Of a stretch of DNA of 64,000 bases, positions 51,793 through 60,551 are shown in pieces. The translations under genes and the position numbers were made by a program. Every line of letters starts with the position of its first letter. The stretch's first letter is position 1. The notes below the pieces were generated by a model. That model had not been told where the DNA came from. It did no database searches and was given only the letters and a program-made list of their open reading frames with translations. Origin of the DNA: Paenibacillus ginsengarvi (GTDB lineage Bacteria > Bacillota > Bacilli > Paenibacillales > NBRC-103111); the NCBI RefSeq assembly GCF_003626695.1, contig NZ_RBAH01000018.1:70363-134362 (forward strand), read 5' to 3'.

Positions 51793-52581
51793 ATGAAGAG
51801 CGGTTGTTTTGTGATGAAATGCGGAGGCAGCACGCTTGCGGCGCTGCCCGACACTTTTTTTCTCGATTTGAAGAAGCTGCAGGACGAAGGAATGATTCCC
51901 GTCATCGTTCACGGAGGCGGACCGGCCATCTCGGATACGCTCGGCAAGCTGGGCATCGAGACGGAGTTTGTGAACGGGCTGCGTAAAACGAATGAGGCGG
52001 TTCTCGACGTTGTCGAAATGGTGCTTTCCGGGCAGATCAACAAGCAGATCGTCCGTAAAGTGATGCAGTTCGGAGCGAAGGCGATCGGCCTCTCCGGTGT
52101 GGACGGTCATCTGATCGAGGCGAAGCCGGTAGCGAACGCGGCCGAGGTTGGTTTGGTCGGCGAAGTGACGAACGTGAATGCTGCGATTATCGAGGCTGTC
52201 GTGCAGATGGGCTACATGCCGGTTATCGCTCCAGTAGGAATCGGGGAGGGTGCGCAGCGCTACAACATTAACGCCGATACGGCGGCCGGTGCGGTCGCTT
52301 CCCATCTGGGCGTCGAGCGGATGATCGTTGTGACGGACGTACCCGGCATTATGAAGAACGTGGACGGCGAGAAGAAGGTGCTGCCGGTCGTGACGGTTGC
52401 CGAGATCGAACGGATGATCGAAAGCGGCGACATCTATGGCGGCATGATCCCGAAGGTGCGCGCTGCGATGGAGTGCATTCAGGGCAAGGTGTCCGAGGTC
52501 GTGATCGTGAGCGGAACCGAGCCGGAAGTGCTGAGCAAAGTGCTGCGGGGCGATTCCATCGGCACGCGCATTCAGCGGTAA
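51793..52581 (+). CDS. argB: Acetylglutamate kinase
   Basis: Phosphorylates N-acetylglutamate. From ATG 51793 it has 262 residues: MKCGGSTLAAL at the ATP site, VIVHGGGPAIS, YNINADTAAGAVA and GGMIPKVRAAMECI. The open frame extends back into argJ, but AAAGGAG at 51775-51781 and the conserved N-terminus support ATG 51793. It lacks the long N-terminal helix of arginine-inhibited hexameric kinases, so feedback inhibition by arginine is doubtful. Confidence 0.94.
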   Translation: MKSGCFVMKCGGSTLAALPDTFFLDLKKLQDEGMIPVIVHGGGPAISDTLGKLGIETEFVNGLRKTNEAVLDVVEMVLSGQINKQIVRKVMQFGAKAIGLSGVDGHLIEAKPVANAAEVGLVGEVTNVNAAIIEAVVQMGYMPVIAPVGIGEGAQRYNINADTAAGAVASHLGVERMIVVTDVPGIMKNVDGEKKVLPVVTVAEIERMIESGDIYGGMIPKVRAAMECIQGKVSEVVIVSGTEPEVLSKVLRGDSIGTRIQR

Positions 52582-52644
52582 GCGAAGCTTTTACAGGGGC
52601 GGTTTAACGGCTGCCGTTATTATAACTGAAACGGAGTGAAGACC

Positions 52645-53835
52645 ATGAGCGAGCAGCAAAGCGCGCTGTTCCCGACGTACGCCAGATTTCCGATTACGCT
52701 TGTCAAAGGCGAAGGCAGCCGTCTGTGGGACGACAAAGGAAACGAATACCTCGATTTCGCCAGCGGACTGGCGGTTACGAACCTGGGACATGTGCCGGAG
52801 CAGGTGAAAAACAAGCTCGTGGAGCAGCTCGGCGAGCTGTGGCATGTGAGCAATCTGTTCCATATTCCGAATCAGGAAAAGCTGGCCCAACTGCTCGTGC
52901 AGAACAGCTGCGCGGACGCCGTTTTCTTCTGCAACAGCGGAGCGGAGGCGAACGAGGCAGCGATCAAGCTGGCGCGCCGATATAATGCCAAGGTGCTGGG
53001 CAAGCAGCGTTATGAAATCATTACTTTCCATACCTCGTTCCACGGGCGGACGCTGGCAACGCTGACCGCAACCGGTCAGGACAAGGTGAAGGAAGGCTTC
53101 CATCCGCTTCCGGAAGGGTTTGTTTACGCCCCTTACAACGACGCGGACGCGCTCAAAAGCTTCGTAACCGATAAAACATGCGCGATCATGCTCGAGCTCG
53201 TGCAGGGCGAAGGCGGCGTCAACCCGGCCGATCCGGCATTCGTGCAGGAAGTCGTACGGCTGTGCAAGGAACACGATCTGCTGCTCATTATCGACGAGAT
53301 TCAAACCGGCATGGGTCGGACCGGCAAGTTGTTCGCCTATGAGCATTACGGCATCGAGCCGGACATTTTCACACTCGCCAAAGGGCTTGCCAGCGGCTTC
53401 CCGATCGGGGCGATGCTCGGCAAGGCGAAGCTGCGCGAGGCGTTCTCCGCAGGCAGCCATGGCTCCACTTTCGGCGGTACGCCTATTGCGACGGCAGCGG
53501 GCATCGCAACGGTGGAAACGATGGTCCAGGACAAGGTGCCAGAGCGAGCCGCAGAGATGGGCGACTATTTCTTCGCCGAGCTGAAGGCGAAGCTGAGCGG
53601 AAACCCGCTCGTGAAGCAAATTCGCGGCAGAGGCCTCCTTATCGGCATCGAGTGCACGCTTCCGGCGTCGGAGCTTGTTCCGGCCATTCATGAAGCCGGT
53701 CTGCTCGTCACCGCGGCCGGTCCGAATGTCATTCGCCTGCTGCCGAACCTGCTTGTTACCCGCGAGGATGCGGACAAAGGCATCGCCCTGATCGCTTCCG
53801 TGCTGGCGCAAAAGGCTGCGGCATCGGTTCAATAA
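52645..53835 (+). CDS. argD: Acetylornithine aminotransferase
   Basis: PLP-dependent conversion of N-acetylglutamate semialdehyde to N-acetylornithine. 396 residues: GNEYLDFASGLAV, FCNSGAEANEAAIKLAR, LLIIDEIQTGMGRTG, and the PLP lysine Lys246 in TLAKGLASGFPIGAM. ATG 52645 lies 8 bases after ACGGAG; a GTG at 52636 overlaps that site and is rejected. Confidence 0.95.
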   Translation: MSEQQSALFPTYARFPITLVKGEGSRLWDDKGNEYLDFASGLAVTNLGHVPEQVKNKLVEQLGELWHVSNLFHIPNQEKLAQLLVQNSCADAVFFCNSGAEANEAAIKLARRYNAKVLGKQRYEIITFHTSFHGRTLATLTATGQDKVKEGFHPLPEGFVYAPYNDADALKSFVTDKTCAIMLELVQGEGGVNPADPAFVQEVVRLCKEHDLLLIIDEIQTGMGRTGKLFAYEHYGIEPDIFTLAKGLASGFPIGAMLGKAKLREAFSAGSHGSTFGGTPIATAAGIATVETMVQDKVPERAAEMGDYFFAELKAKLSGNPLVKQIRGRGLLIGIECTLPASELVPAIHEAGLLVTAAGPNVIRLLPNLLVTREDADKGIALIASVLAQKAAASVQ

Positions 53836-53914
53836 GGTAATGTAAACTTGGAATATACCCGGGGCACCCGTGCGCGGTTACAAGCCCGCCCCGCTTTTTG
53901 AAGGAGGAACACGA

Positions 53915-54877
53915 ATGTCTGATAATATTGCTATGCAAGATATGGCGGCCAGCCTCAAGGGCCGGGATTTTCTCGGACTTGTCGACTACACGCCGGAAGA
54001 AATCCGCTATTTGATCGATCTGGCGATCGATTTGAAGAAGAAGCAGAAGGCCGGAGAAGGGCATCAGCCGCTCAAAGGCAAAACGCTCGGTATGATTTTC
54101 GAAAAGTCGTCTACCCGCACGCGCGTTTCGTTCGAGGTAGGCATGTATCAGCTTGGCGGCCATGCGCTGTTTCTGAGCAAGAACGATCTGCAAATCGGCC
54201 GCGGCGAGTCGATCATGGACACGGCGCAGACGATGTCCCGCTATTTGGACGGCATCATGATCCGGACGTACGCTCATCGGACCGTGATCGATCTTGCCCG
54301 CGGCGCGACTGTTCCGGTCATAAACGGGCTGACCGACCGCTCCCATCCGTGTCAGGCGCTTGCCGACTACCAGACGGTGCTGGAGAAGAAGGGCAAGCTC
54401 GCCGGGCTCAAAATCGCGTATATCGGCGACGGAAATAATATGGTACACTCCTTAATGATGGGGGCGGCCAAGCTGGGCCTCCATATGGCGGTTGCTTCCC
54501 CCGAAGGGTACGACCCCGACCCGGAAGTCGCGAAAAATTCCCGCGAAAATGCAGTGAAAACAGGCGGCTCGCTGCTGCTGACCCGCGACGCGAAAGAAGC
54601 GATCGATGGAGCCGACGTCGTGTATACCGACGTATGGGCCAGCATGGGCTTCGAAGCCGAGCAGAAGGAACGGGAGCTTGCCTTCGCGAGCTATCAGGTG
54701 AATGAAGAGCTGGCGCGTTATGCGAAGAAGGATTTCCTGTTCATGCACTGCCTGCCGGCGCATCGCGGCGAAGAAGTGAGCGAAGGGGTCATCGACGGTC
54801 CGAACTCGATTATTTTCGATCAGGCGGAAAACCGTCTGCACGCGCAAAAAGCGGTCATGGCCGCTCTTATGGGTTAA
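53915..54877 (+). CDS. argF: Ornithine carbamoyltransferase (anabolic)
   Basis: Makes citrulline from ornithine and carbamoyl phosphate. 320 residues: carbamoyl-phosphate loop SSTRTR (65-70), HPCQ (144-147), and ornithine loop HCLPAHRG with Cys279. AAGGAGG at 53901-53907 selects ATG 53915 over an earlier in-frame ATG at 53870. No carAB is in the window, so carbamoyl phosphate must come from elsewhere. Confidence 0.96.
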   Translation: MSDNIAMQDMAASLKGRDFLGLVDYTPEEIRYLIDLAIDLKKKQKAGEGHQPLKGKTLGMIFEKSSTRTRVSFEVGMYQLGGHALFLSKNDLQIGRGESIMDTAQTMSRYLDGIMIRTYAHRTVIDLARGATVPVINGLTDRSHPCQALADYQTVLEKKGKLAGLKIAYIGDGNNMVHSLMMGAAKLGLHMAVASPEGYDPDPEVAKNSRENAVKTGGSLLLTRDAKEAIDGADVVYTDVWASMGFEAEQKERELAFASYQVNEELARYAKKDFLFMHCLPAHRGEEVSEGVIDGPNSIIFDQAENRLHAQKAVMAALMG

Positions 54878-54974
54878 CACGGCGCAAGAAGAGACGCTTA
54901 GTGGCAACGAATAAGGAAGATACCCGTCTAGCTGCGGAAATAGCGGCGTAGGGCGGTCCTGTATAGATCAGTCA

Positions 54975-55004
54975 GGGCGCTTTCCGCATTTCGGAAAGCC
55001 GCCC
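54975..55004 (+). promoter_or_regulatory. Intercistronic hairpin between argF and argG
   Basis: GGGC-GCTTTCCG (54975-54986) pairs with CGGAAAGC-C-GCCC (54992-55004), with one bulge and a CATTT loop. No T-run follows, so it looks like an RNA-processing or stability element rather than a terminator. It ends about 26 bases before argG. Confidence 0.6.
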
Positions 55005-55030
55005 AAGTGTAGAAAGGGAGACAAGAAACG

Positions 55031-56269
55031 ATGGCGAAACCAAAAATTGTACTGGCCTACTCCGGCGGGCTGGACACATCCGTAATTTTGACATGGCTGA
55101 AAGAAACGTACGATGCGGAGATCATTACGTTCACCGCCGATATCGGACAAAAGGACGAGCTTGACGGACTCGAGGAAAAAGCGCTCCGCACGGGCGCTAC
55201 GAAGGCGTACATCGACGACCTGCGCGATGAATTCGCCCGCGATTTCATCTACCCGATGTTCCAAGCCGGCGCGCTGTATGAAGGCCAGTATTTGCTTGGT
55301 ACGAGCATCGCCCGTCCGTTGATCGCGAAACGCATGGTTGAGATTGCACGCGCCGAAGGCGCAATGGCGATCGCGCATGGAGCAACGGGAAAAGGCAACG
55401 ACCAAGTGCGTTTCGAGCTGACGGCTGCAGCCCTTGCGCCGGAGCTGGAAGTAATTGCACCGTGGCGGATCGAAGAATTCCGCGAGCAGTTCCCAGGCCG
55501 CGCCGAGATGATCGCCTACGCCGAGAAGCATGGCATTCCGGTCACCGCTTCGGCATCCAAGCCATATTCGACCGACCGTAACCTGCTGCACATCAGCTTT
55601 GAGAGCGGCATGCTGGAAGATCCGTGGTTCGACCCGAGCGCCGACTCCAACCGCGATATGTATGTGCTCAGCCGAGCGCCGGAAGAAGCTCCGGACGAAG
55701 CCGAATACGTTGAGCTCGAGTTCGAACAAGGCAACTGCGTGGCGATTAACGGCAAGCGCCTTTCTCCGCTGGAAGCGATGGAGCTGCTCAACGAGCTTGG
55801 CGGCAAACACGGCATCGGCCGCGTCGACATGGTCGAGAACCGCTTCGTAGGCATGAAAAGCCGCGGCGTATACGAGACGCCGGGCGGCACGATTCTGTTC
55901 ACCGCTCACCGGAAAATGGAGTCGCTCACGATGGACCGCGAAGTGATGCATTTGCGCGACTCGCTTATTTCGAAATATGCTTCGCTCGTGTACAACGGCT
56001 TCTGGTTCGCTCCGGAACGTCATGCGATTCAGGCGCTCGTGACCGAGAGCCAGAAAAACGTCGCCGGTACGGTTCGCCTGAAGCTGTACAAAGGCAACAT
56101 CATGGGCGCCGGCGTGAAAAGCCCGGTCAGCCTGTACAACCCGGACATCGCCACGATGGAGGCCGATCCGTCCAAAGCGTACAACCAGGGCGATGCGACC
56201 GGATTTATCCGCCTGAACGCGCTTCGTCTGCGCGTTGCTTCCGGCGTTGCGCAAAACGCGGACAAGTAA
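55031..56269 (+). CDS. argG: Argininosuccinate synthase
   Basis: Joins citrulline and aspartate using ATP. 412 residues with the PP-loop AYSGGLDTSVIL (9-20), GATGKGNDQVRFE and SKPYSTDRNLLHIS. AAAGGGAG precedes the ATG. It is separated from argF by about 150 bases with a strong hairpin but no T-run. Confidence 0.97.
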   Translation: MAKPKIVLAYSGGLDTSVILTWLKETYDAEIITFTADIGQKDELDGLEEKALRTGATKAYIDDLRDEFARDFIYPMFQAGALYEGQYLLGTSIARPLIAKRMVEIARAEGAMAIAHGATGKGNDQVRFELTAAALAPELEVIAPWRIEEFREQFPGRAEMIAYAEKHGIPVTASASKPYSTDRNLLHISFESGMLEDPWFDPSADSNRDMYVLSRAPEEAPDEAEYVELEFEQGNCVAINGKRLSPLEAMELLNELGGKHGIGRVDMVENRFVGMKSRGVYETPGGTILFTAHRKMESLTMDREVMHLRDSLISKYASLVYNGFWFAPERHAIQALVTESQKNVAGTVRLKLYKGNIMGAGVKSPVSLYNPDIATMEADPSKAYNQGDATGFIRLNALRLRVASGVAQNADK

Positions 56270-56297
56270 CGTCCTGTTACGATAGAACCGAACGAAG

Positions 56298-56360
56298 GGC
56301 AAGGAATCGCCGGAGCCGTCCGAGAATGCGGCGGACAACCGATCCGGGGCGTTCCTTGCC
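56298..56360 (+). promoter_or_regulatory. Long inverted repeat between argG and argH
   Basis: GGCAAGGAA (56298-56306) pairs with TTCCTTGCC (56352-56360); within the loop GTCCG pairs with CGGAC. It forms a branched RNA with no proper T-run, perhaps a processing or weak attenuation site. Confidence 0.5.
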
Positions 56361-56418
56361 TTTCGGGCGAATAACGAGCGCATAACATAACGAACGATAT
56401 ACGAGGAGGGAACGAGAA

Positions 56419-57834
56419 GTGTCGAAGCTTTGGGGTGGACGTTTTACGAAAAAAACCGACCAGCTCGTCGAGGAATATACGGCCTCGATCCTGTTCGACA
56501 AGGAACTGGCCGAGGAAGATATTCAAGGTAGTCTGGCGCATGTGACGATGCTCGGCAAATGCGGCATTTTACCTGCAGCCGACGTGGAAACAATCAAGGA
56601 AGGCTTGTATCAGGTGGCGCAAAAAATCCGCCGCGGGGAAGTCGAATTTTCGGTGTCCGACGAGGACATTCATATGAACGTGGAAAAAACGCTGATCGAG
56701 CTGGTCGGACCGGTTGGCGGCAAGCTGCACACGGGACGCAGCCGCAACGACCAGGTCGCTACCGATATGCATCTGTATTTGCGCAAGCGGGTAGTCGAAT
56801 TCGTCGGCATGCTCGTCAAGCTGCAGGAGGCGCTGATCGGACAAGCCAAGGCGAATCTGGATACGATCGTGCCAGGGTATACGCATTTGCAGCGCGCGCA
56901 GCCGATTTTGTTCGCGCATCATATGATGGCGTATGTGTCGATGTTCGGGCGGGATATCGAACGGCTGCAGGACAGCTATAAGCGTATCGACATGCTGCCG
57001 CTCGGAGCGGGCGCGCTGGCCGGTACGACGTTCCCGATCGACCGCCATTTCGTGGCCGAGCAGCTCGGCTTCCAGCGCGTGTACGAGAACAGTCTGGACG
57101 CCGTCAGCGACCGCGACTTTATCGTCGAGTTCCTGGCGAACGCATCGCTCATTATGACGCATTTGTCGCGGCTGTGCGAAGAGATCGTGCTGTGGTCGAG
57201 CACCGAGTTCCAGTTCGTCGAGCTGGATGACGCGTTTACGACCGGCAGCAGCATCATGCCGCAGAAAAAAAATCCCGACGTCGCCGAGCTGGTGCGCGGC
57301 AAAACGGGACGCGTGTACGGCAATCTGGTCGGCATGTTGACCGTGCTGAAGGCGCTGCCGCTTGCCTATAACAAAGATATGCAGGAAGACAAGGAAGGCA
57401 TGTTCGACACGGTCCGGACGCTCCAGGGCGCGCTTCAGCTGTTCGCCCCGATGATCGCCACGATGAAGATTAACCGCGACCGGATGCGGCAGGCGGTGAA
57501 CCAGGACTTCTCGAATGCGACCGACATCGCCGACTATTTGGCCAGCAAAGGGATGCCGTTCCGTCAAGCGCACGAAGTCATCGGCAAGACGGTGCTGTAC
57601 TGCATCCAGAACAACAAATACTTGCTTGACCTGACGCTTGCGGAATTTTTGCAGTTTTCCGACCTGTTCGACGACCGCATCTACAAGGTGCTGCAGCCGG
57701 AGAACGTTGTGAATGCCCGTAAAGTATACGGCGGAACCGCGACTGCGCAAGTGTCTGGCGCAATCGAGCGAGCTGAGGCAGCTTTGGCGCAAAGCAGCGC
57801 TTGGCTGGATCAGTATTTGGAGAAGAGCAAGTAA
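56419..57834 (+). CDS. argH: Argininosuccinate lyase
   Basis: Splits argininosuccinate into arginine and fumarate, the last step. 471 residues: SKLWGGRFTKKTD at the start, HTGRSRNDQVATD, and the catalytic loop GSSIMPQKKNPD (276-287). Start is GTG 56419, 8 bases after GAGGAGGG. Last gene of the arg set, followed by a strong terminator. Confidence 0.97.
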   Translation: MSKLWGGRFTKKTDQLVEEYTASILFDKELAEEDIQGSLAHVTMLGKCGILPAADVETIKEGLYQVAQKIRRGEVEFSVSDEDIHMNVEKTLIELVGPVGGKLHTGRSRNDQVATDMHLYLRKRVVEFVGMLVKLQEALIGQAKANLDTIVPGYTHLQRAQPILFAHHMMAYVSMFGRDIERLQDSYKRIDMLPLGAGALAGTTFPIDRHFVAEQLGFQRVYENSLDAVSDRDFIVEFLANASLIMTHLSRLCEEIVLWSSTEFQFVELDDAFTTGSSIMPQKKNPDVAELVRGKTGRVYGNLVGMLTVLKALPLAYNKDMQEDKEGMFDTVRTLQGALQLFAPMIATMKINRDRMRQAVNQDFSNATDIADYLASKGMPFRQAHEVIGKTVLYCIQNNKYLLDLTLAEFLQFSDLFDDRIYKVLQPENVVNARKVYGGTATAQVSGAIERAEAALAQSSAWLDQYLEKSK

Positions 57835-57862
57835 GCAAGCGGCATGCCCGCATAAATAAAGG

Positions 57863-57912
57863 AGACGCCTCCGGAGCCACTTATTCACGTGGTGCCGGAG
57901 GCGTCTTTTTTT
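57863..57912. terminator. Strong terminator between argH and the reverse-strand VanW gene
   Basis: AGACGCCTCCGG (57863-57874) and CCGGAGGCGTCT (57895-57906), with a nested CCAC/GTGG, then T7. Sequence on the other side is also T-rich when read in reverse (CCTTTATTTA), so it may serve both converging genes. Confidence 0.88.
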
Positions 57913-57931
57913 CCATACATGCCAGATCAGC

Positions 57932-59398
57932 TCAGCGTCCCTTAGGAAACACAGGCCCGCTTACGCCGTCTTCGACAATCGGGCGAGGACCGCCCGGAGG
58001 GGCGTCCGGGGCCGTGTCGCCGCCGCGTAAGGCGATCAGCGTAGGCTGCGTCTGGTACGTGTCTTTGGATACCCGCTCCTTGCCGGTGACGACCCCGTTC
58101 TCTTTGCGGATGCGGTACGTTTCGACGACGTAGCCGGGCTTGCCCTGCTGGATGACGGCCTGCTCCCCATCCGCCAGCGTCGGGTTGCGCACGTATTTGA
58201 CCGGTGGCTCAATCGTCTGAAGTACATTCGATTCGATCTCGTAGGTGACGGATGGCGGCATCGTGCCGAATAGTTTGATCGTAACCCGGCCGCCGTCGAA
58301 TTCGCTGCGAATGAGCAGGTGATGCCCGGTATTATTTGTGAACATGAAGTTGATATACCCGGTTGCGAACGTGGCGTCCTGGCCCAGCGGGACGTAACTG
58401 ACCGGCAGCGAATGGTTGCGGCGTTCGTTCACCTGGAGACCGGCGCGAAGCACCGCGTTGTACAGGGTGGTCGATACTTGGCATATGCCGCCGCCAATAC
58501 CGGGAACTAGCTTGCCGTTGAAAATAACAGGAGCCTCGCGAAAACCGGCTCTTTTTTCCGTCTCGCGGATAATCGTACTGTAGTCGAATCGTTCGCCGGG
58601 CGCGAGCAGCATATCGTGGATCGTGCCTGCCGTCGCCTGAATATTGTGAACCCGGCCGGGGGCGCTCCCGGGAAAGGTAGTTGTGAACTCGGCGATTTTC
58701 CGTTCCACGCCTTGTCCCTTGAGCTGCTCCTGCGTCACCTTCGGCAGCTGCTCCCGCACCGGGACCTGAACGGCGGGAAGGCTTTGTTCCCCGCTTTGCC
58801 CGCCTTCTCCGCGCAGTATCGCGTAGAATCGCTCCAGGCCGAGCGACTTCAGGCGTTCGGTCAGCGTGGCGACGTCGATCGTTTGGGCTTTTTGCTCGGG
58901 TATGTACTCGATCAAGTCACCCGGGGTCACGGTTCTCTCGGCATTTTTCGTGACCGGATTCATCAGGCCGGGCCACTGGGCCGCCAAAGTCTGGCGCATC
59001 GCAGGATCAGACAACCGAAGTTCAAGCGGGAGCGCGGCTCCGCGCATATGCCACCTCTTTTTTGCCTTGGTCAGGCGGCTTCCTTCGAACAAATATTCGA
59101 GCAGACCGGACAGGCTTTCTTCCTCCAGCGTCAGGCCGAGTGCATTCCATGTAACCTTCGCCTTAGCGGGTTTTCCTCCGGGCAGCTCCAGCTCTACCGG
59201 CTCCCCGTACAGCTGCCCCAGCCGGGATTGCCACTCCAGACGCAGCTCGTGCTCCGTAAGTCCCCCGATTACCCAATCACCAAGCCTAACGCCGCCTGGA
59301 ACCGTACGGAGACCGGAGTACCACCAGAACCAGCCCCACAGCGCGATCATTCCGCAAATGGCGGCAAGGAGCAGCCGGTTAGCCAGAATTCGCTTCAT
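57932..59398 (-). CDS. Membrane-anchored VanW family protein with G5 domain
   Basis: 488 residues on the reverse strand. A single N-terminal helix (about 8-27) anchors it outside. A putative peptidoglycan-binding region follows (about 60-215), then the VanW core (about 240-375; APGERFDYSTIIRETEKRAGF, GIGGGICQVSTTLYNAVL) and a C-terminal G5 domain (about 395-460; YVRNPTLADGEQAVIQQGKPG). A Pro/Gly tail ends it. The start ATG follows GGGAGGGAGGG on that strand. The function of VanW is unknown; G5 domains bind wall amino sugars. It is the only well-supported gene on the minus strand, transcribed away from ftsE. Confidence 0.9.
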   Translation of the reverse strand: MKRILANRLLLAAICGMIALWGWFWWYSGLRTVPGGVRLGDWVIGGLTEHELRLEWQSRLGQLYGEPVELELPGGKPAKAKVTWNALGLTLEEESLSGLLEYLFEGSRLTKAKKRWHMRGAALPLELRLSDPAMRQTLAAQWPGLMNPVTKNAERTVTPGDLIEYIPEQKAQTIDVATLTERLKSLGLERFYAILRGEGGQSGEQSLPAVQVPVREQLPKVTQEQLKGQGVERKIAEFTTTFPGSAPGRVHNIQATAGTIHDMLLAPGERFDYSTIIRETEKRAGFREAPVIFNGKLVPGIGGGICQVSTTLYNAVLRAGLQVNERRNHSLPVSYVPLGQDATFATGYINFMFTNNTGHHLLIRSEFDGGRVTIKLFGTMPPSVTYEIESNVLQTIEPPVKYVRNPTLADGEQAVIQQGKPGYVVETYRIRKENGVVTGKERVSKDTYQTQPTLIALRGGDTAPDAPPGGPRPIVEDGVSGPVFPKGR

Positions 59399-59864
59399 CG
59401 GAACGCCCTCCCTCCCTCAGGTGTTCAATATGATCTGTGTACAGCCCCCTATGTCCACTATATGCGGGAGGTTGTCTGGATTTGACATCAACCCCAAACT
59501 GCAGATAATCCGCAGTAGGCCCGGAGTTGTCGAAAGCGCCGGGACAAAGATTATGTTGAAAACCAAAGTTTCCTAGAGGATTTTCGTGGCCGGTGTCGAA
59601 CTTGTAAATGCTAAGGAACTATTACGTGCCGCACAAGTGAAATCGGCAAGCTCCAATCTTTTTCAGCATTCGGCAAGCTATGACGAATATTCGAAGGTTT
59701 TTCACGCAATTGATACTGGCGACAAATAAGCTGCTACTACTTCAAACTGCTGGCAGCGCACGGCGGTTCTTTTTTGTCGAGCGCAGGCGCAGGCGGGCAA
59801 GTTCCGGGCGGCTAAGATCCGGGAAGCCGTTTACAGGCGTAATTTTCAGTCAGGATGTGATCGT
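59399..59864. other. 466-base intergenic region before ftsE
   Basis: No convincing gene. It contains the promoter at 59482-59509, a 10-base direct repeat TCGGCAAGCT at 59643 and 59670, and GCTGC...GGCAGC followed downstream by GGCGGTTCTTTTTT near 59765, which may be an attenuator. The 62-codon frame at 59680 lacks a ribosome site and is very Arg-rich, so I do not call it. Confidence 0.45.
59482..59509 (+). promoter_or_regulatory. Sigma-A promoter far upstream of ftsE
   Basis: TTGACA (59482-59487), 16-base spacing, GATAAT (59504-59509): a near-consensus promoter directed toward ftsE, about 355 bases before its start. Confidence 0.65.
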
Positions 59865-60551
59865 GTGATCGAAATGCAAGATGTATGGAAAACGTATCCC
59901 GACGGGACCCATGCATTGAAAGGCATAAACGTAAAAATCGACGCCCACGAATTTGTGTATGTGGTAGGTCCCTCCGGTGCGGGGAAGTCCACCTTTATGA
60001 AATTGATTTATCGCGAGGAACGGCCGACCAAAGGCCATATTTTCGTAAACGGATTCAATCTGGAGAAGCTCAAGCAGCGTAAAATTCCGTATGTCCGCCG
60101 CAATATCGGCATCGTTTTCCAAGACTTCAAGCTGCTGCCGAAGTTGACGGTATACGAAAACGTCGCTTATGCGATGGAAGTGATCGAGGCTCCGAAGAAG
60201 CTGATGAAGAAGCGCACTATGGAGGTGCTGGAGCTGGTGCGCTTGAAGGACAAGGCGGGTTCCTTGCCGGGTCAGCTATCCGGGGGAGAGCAGCAGCGGG
60301 TCGCCATCGCCCGTGCCATCGTCAACAATCCCGCCGTCATTATCGCCGACGAGCCGACCGGAAATCTCGATCCGGATACGTCTTGGGGGATAATGAAGCT
60401 GCTCGAGGAGATCAACTTCCGCGGCGCGACGATCGTTATGGCGACGCATAACAAGGAGATCGTCAATACGATCCGCAAGCGGGTCATCGCGATCGAGAAA
60501 GGGAATATCGCCCGCGACCAGCTGAGAGGAGAATACGGCTATGAGGATTAG
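59865..60551 (+). CDS. ftsE: Cell-division ABC transporter ATPase FtsE
   Basis: ATPase of the FtsEX complex, which activates murein hydrolases across the membrane. 228 residues: Walker A GPSGAGKST (35-43), signature LSGGEQQRVAIARA, Walker B VIIADEPTGNLDPDTSW and H-loop MATHNKE. Start is GTG 59865 behind AGGATGTGA, matching the family N-terminus MIEMQDVWKTYPDG. It overlaps ftsX by 11 bases. Confidence 0.96.
   Translation: MIEMQDVWKTYPDGTHALKGINVKIDAHEFVYVVGPSGAGKSTFMKLIYREERPTKGHIFVNGFNLEKLKQRKIPYVRRNIGIVFQDFKLLPKLTVYENVAYAMEVIEAPKKLMKKRTMEVLELVRLKDKAGSLPGQLSGGEQQRVAIARAIVNNPAVIIADEPTGNLDPDTSWGIMKLLEEINFRGATIVMATHNKEIVNTIRKRVIAIEKGNIARDQLRGEYGYED

Noticed and set aside
54968..56383. Long antisense frames over argG, argH (56569-57888), metK (19592-20845) and argJ/argB
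   Set aside because: All lie opposite well-identified enzymes, have arginine-rich, low-complexity translations and no start signals.
59680..59868. 62-codon frame before ftsE
   Set aside because: No ribosome site, an Arg-rich unnatural composition, and overlap with the ftsE start region.
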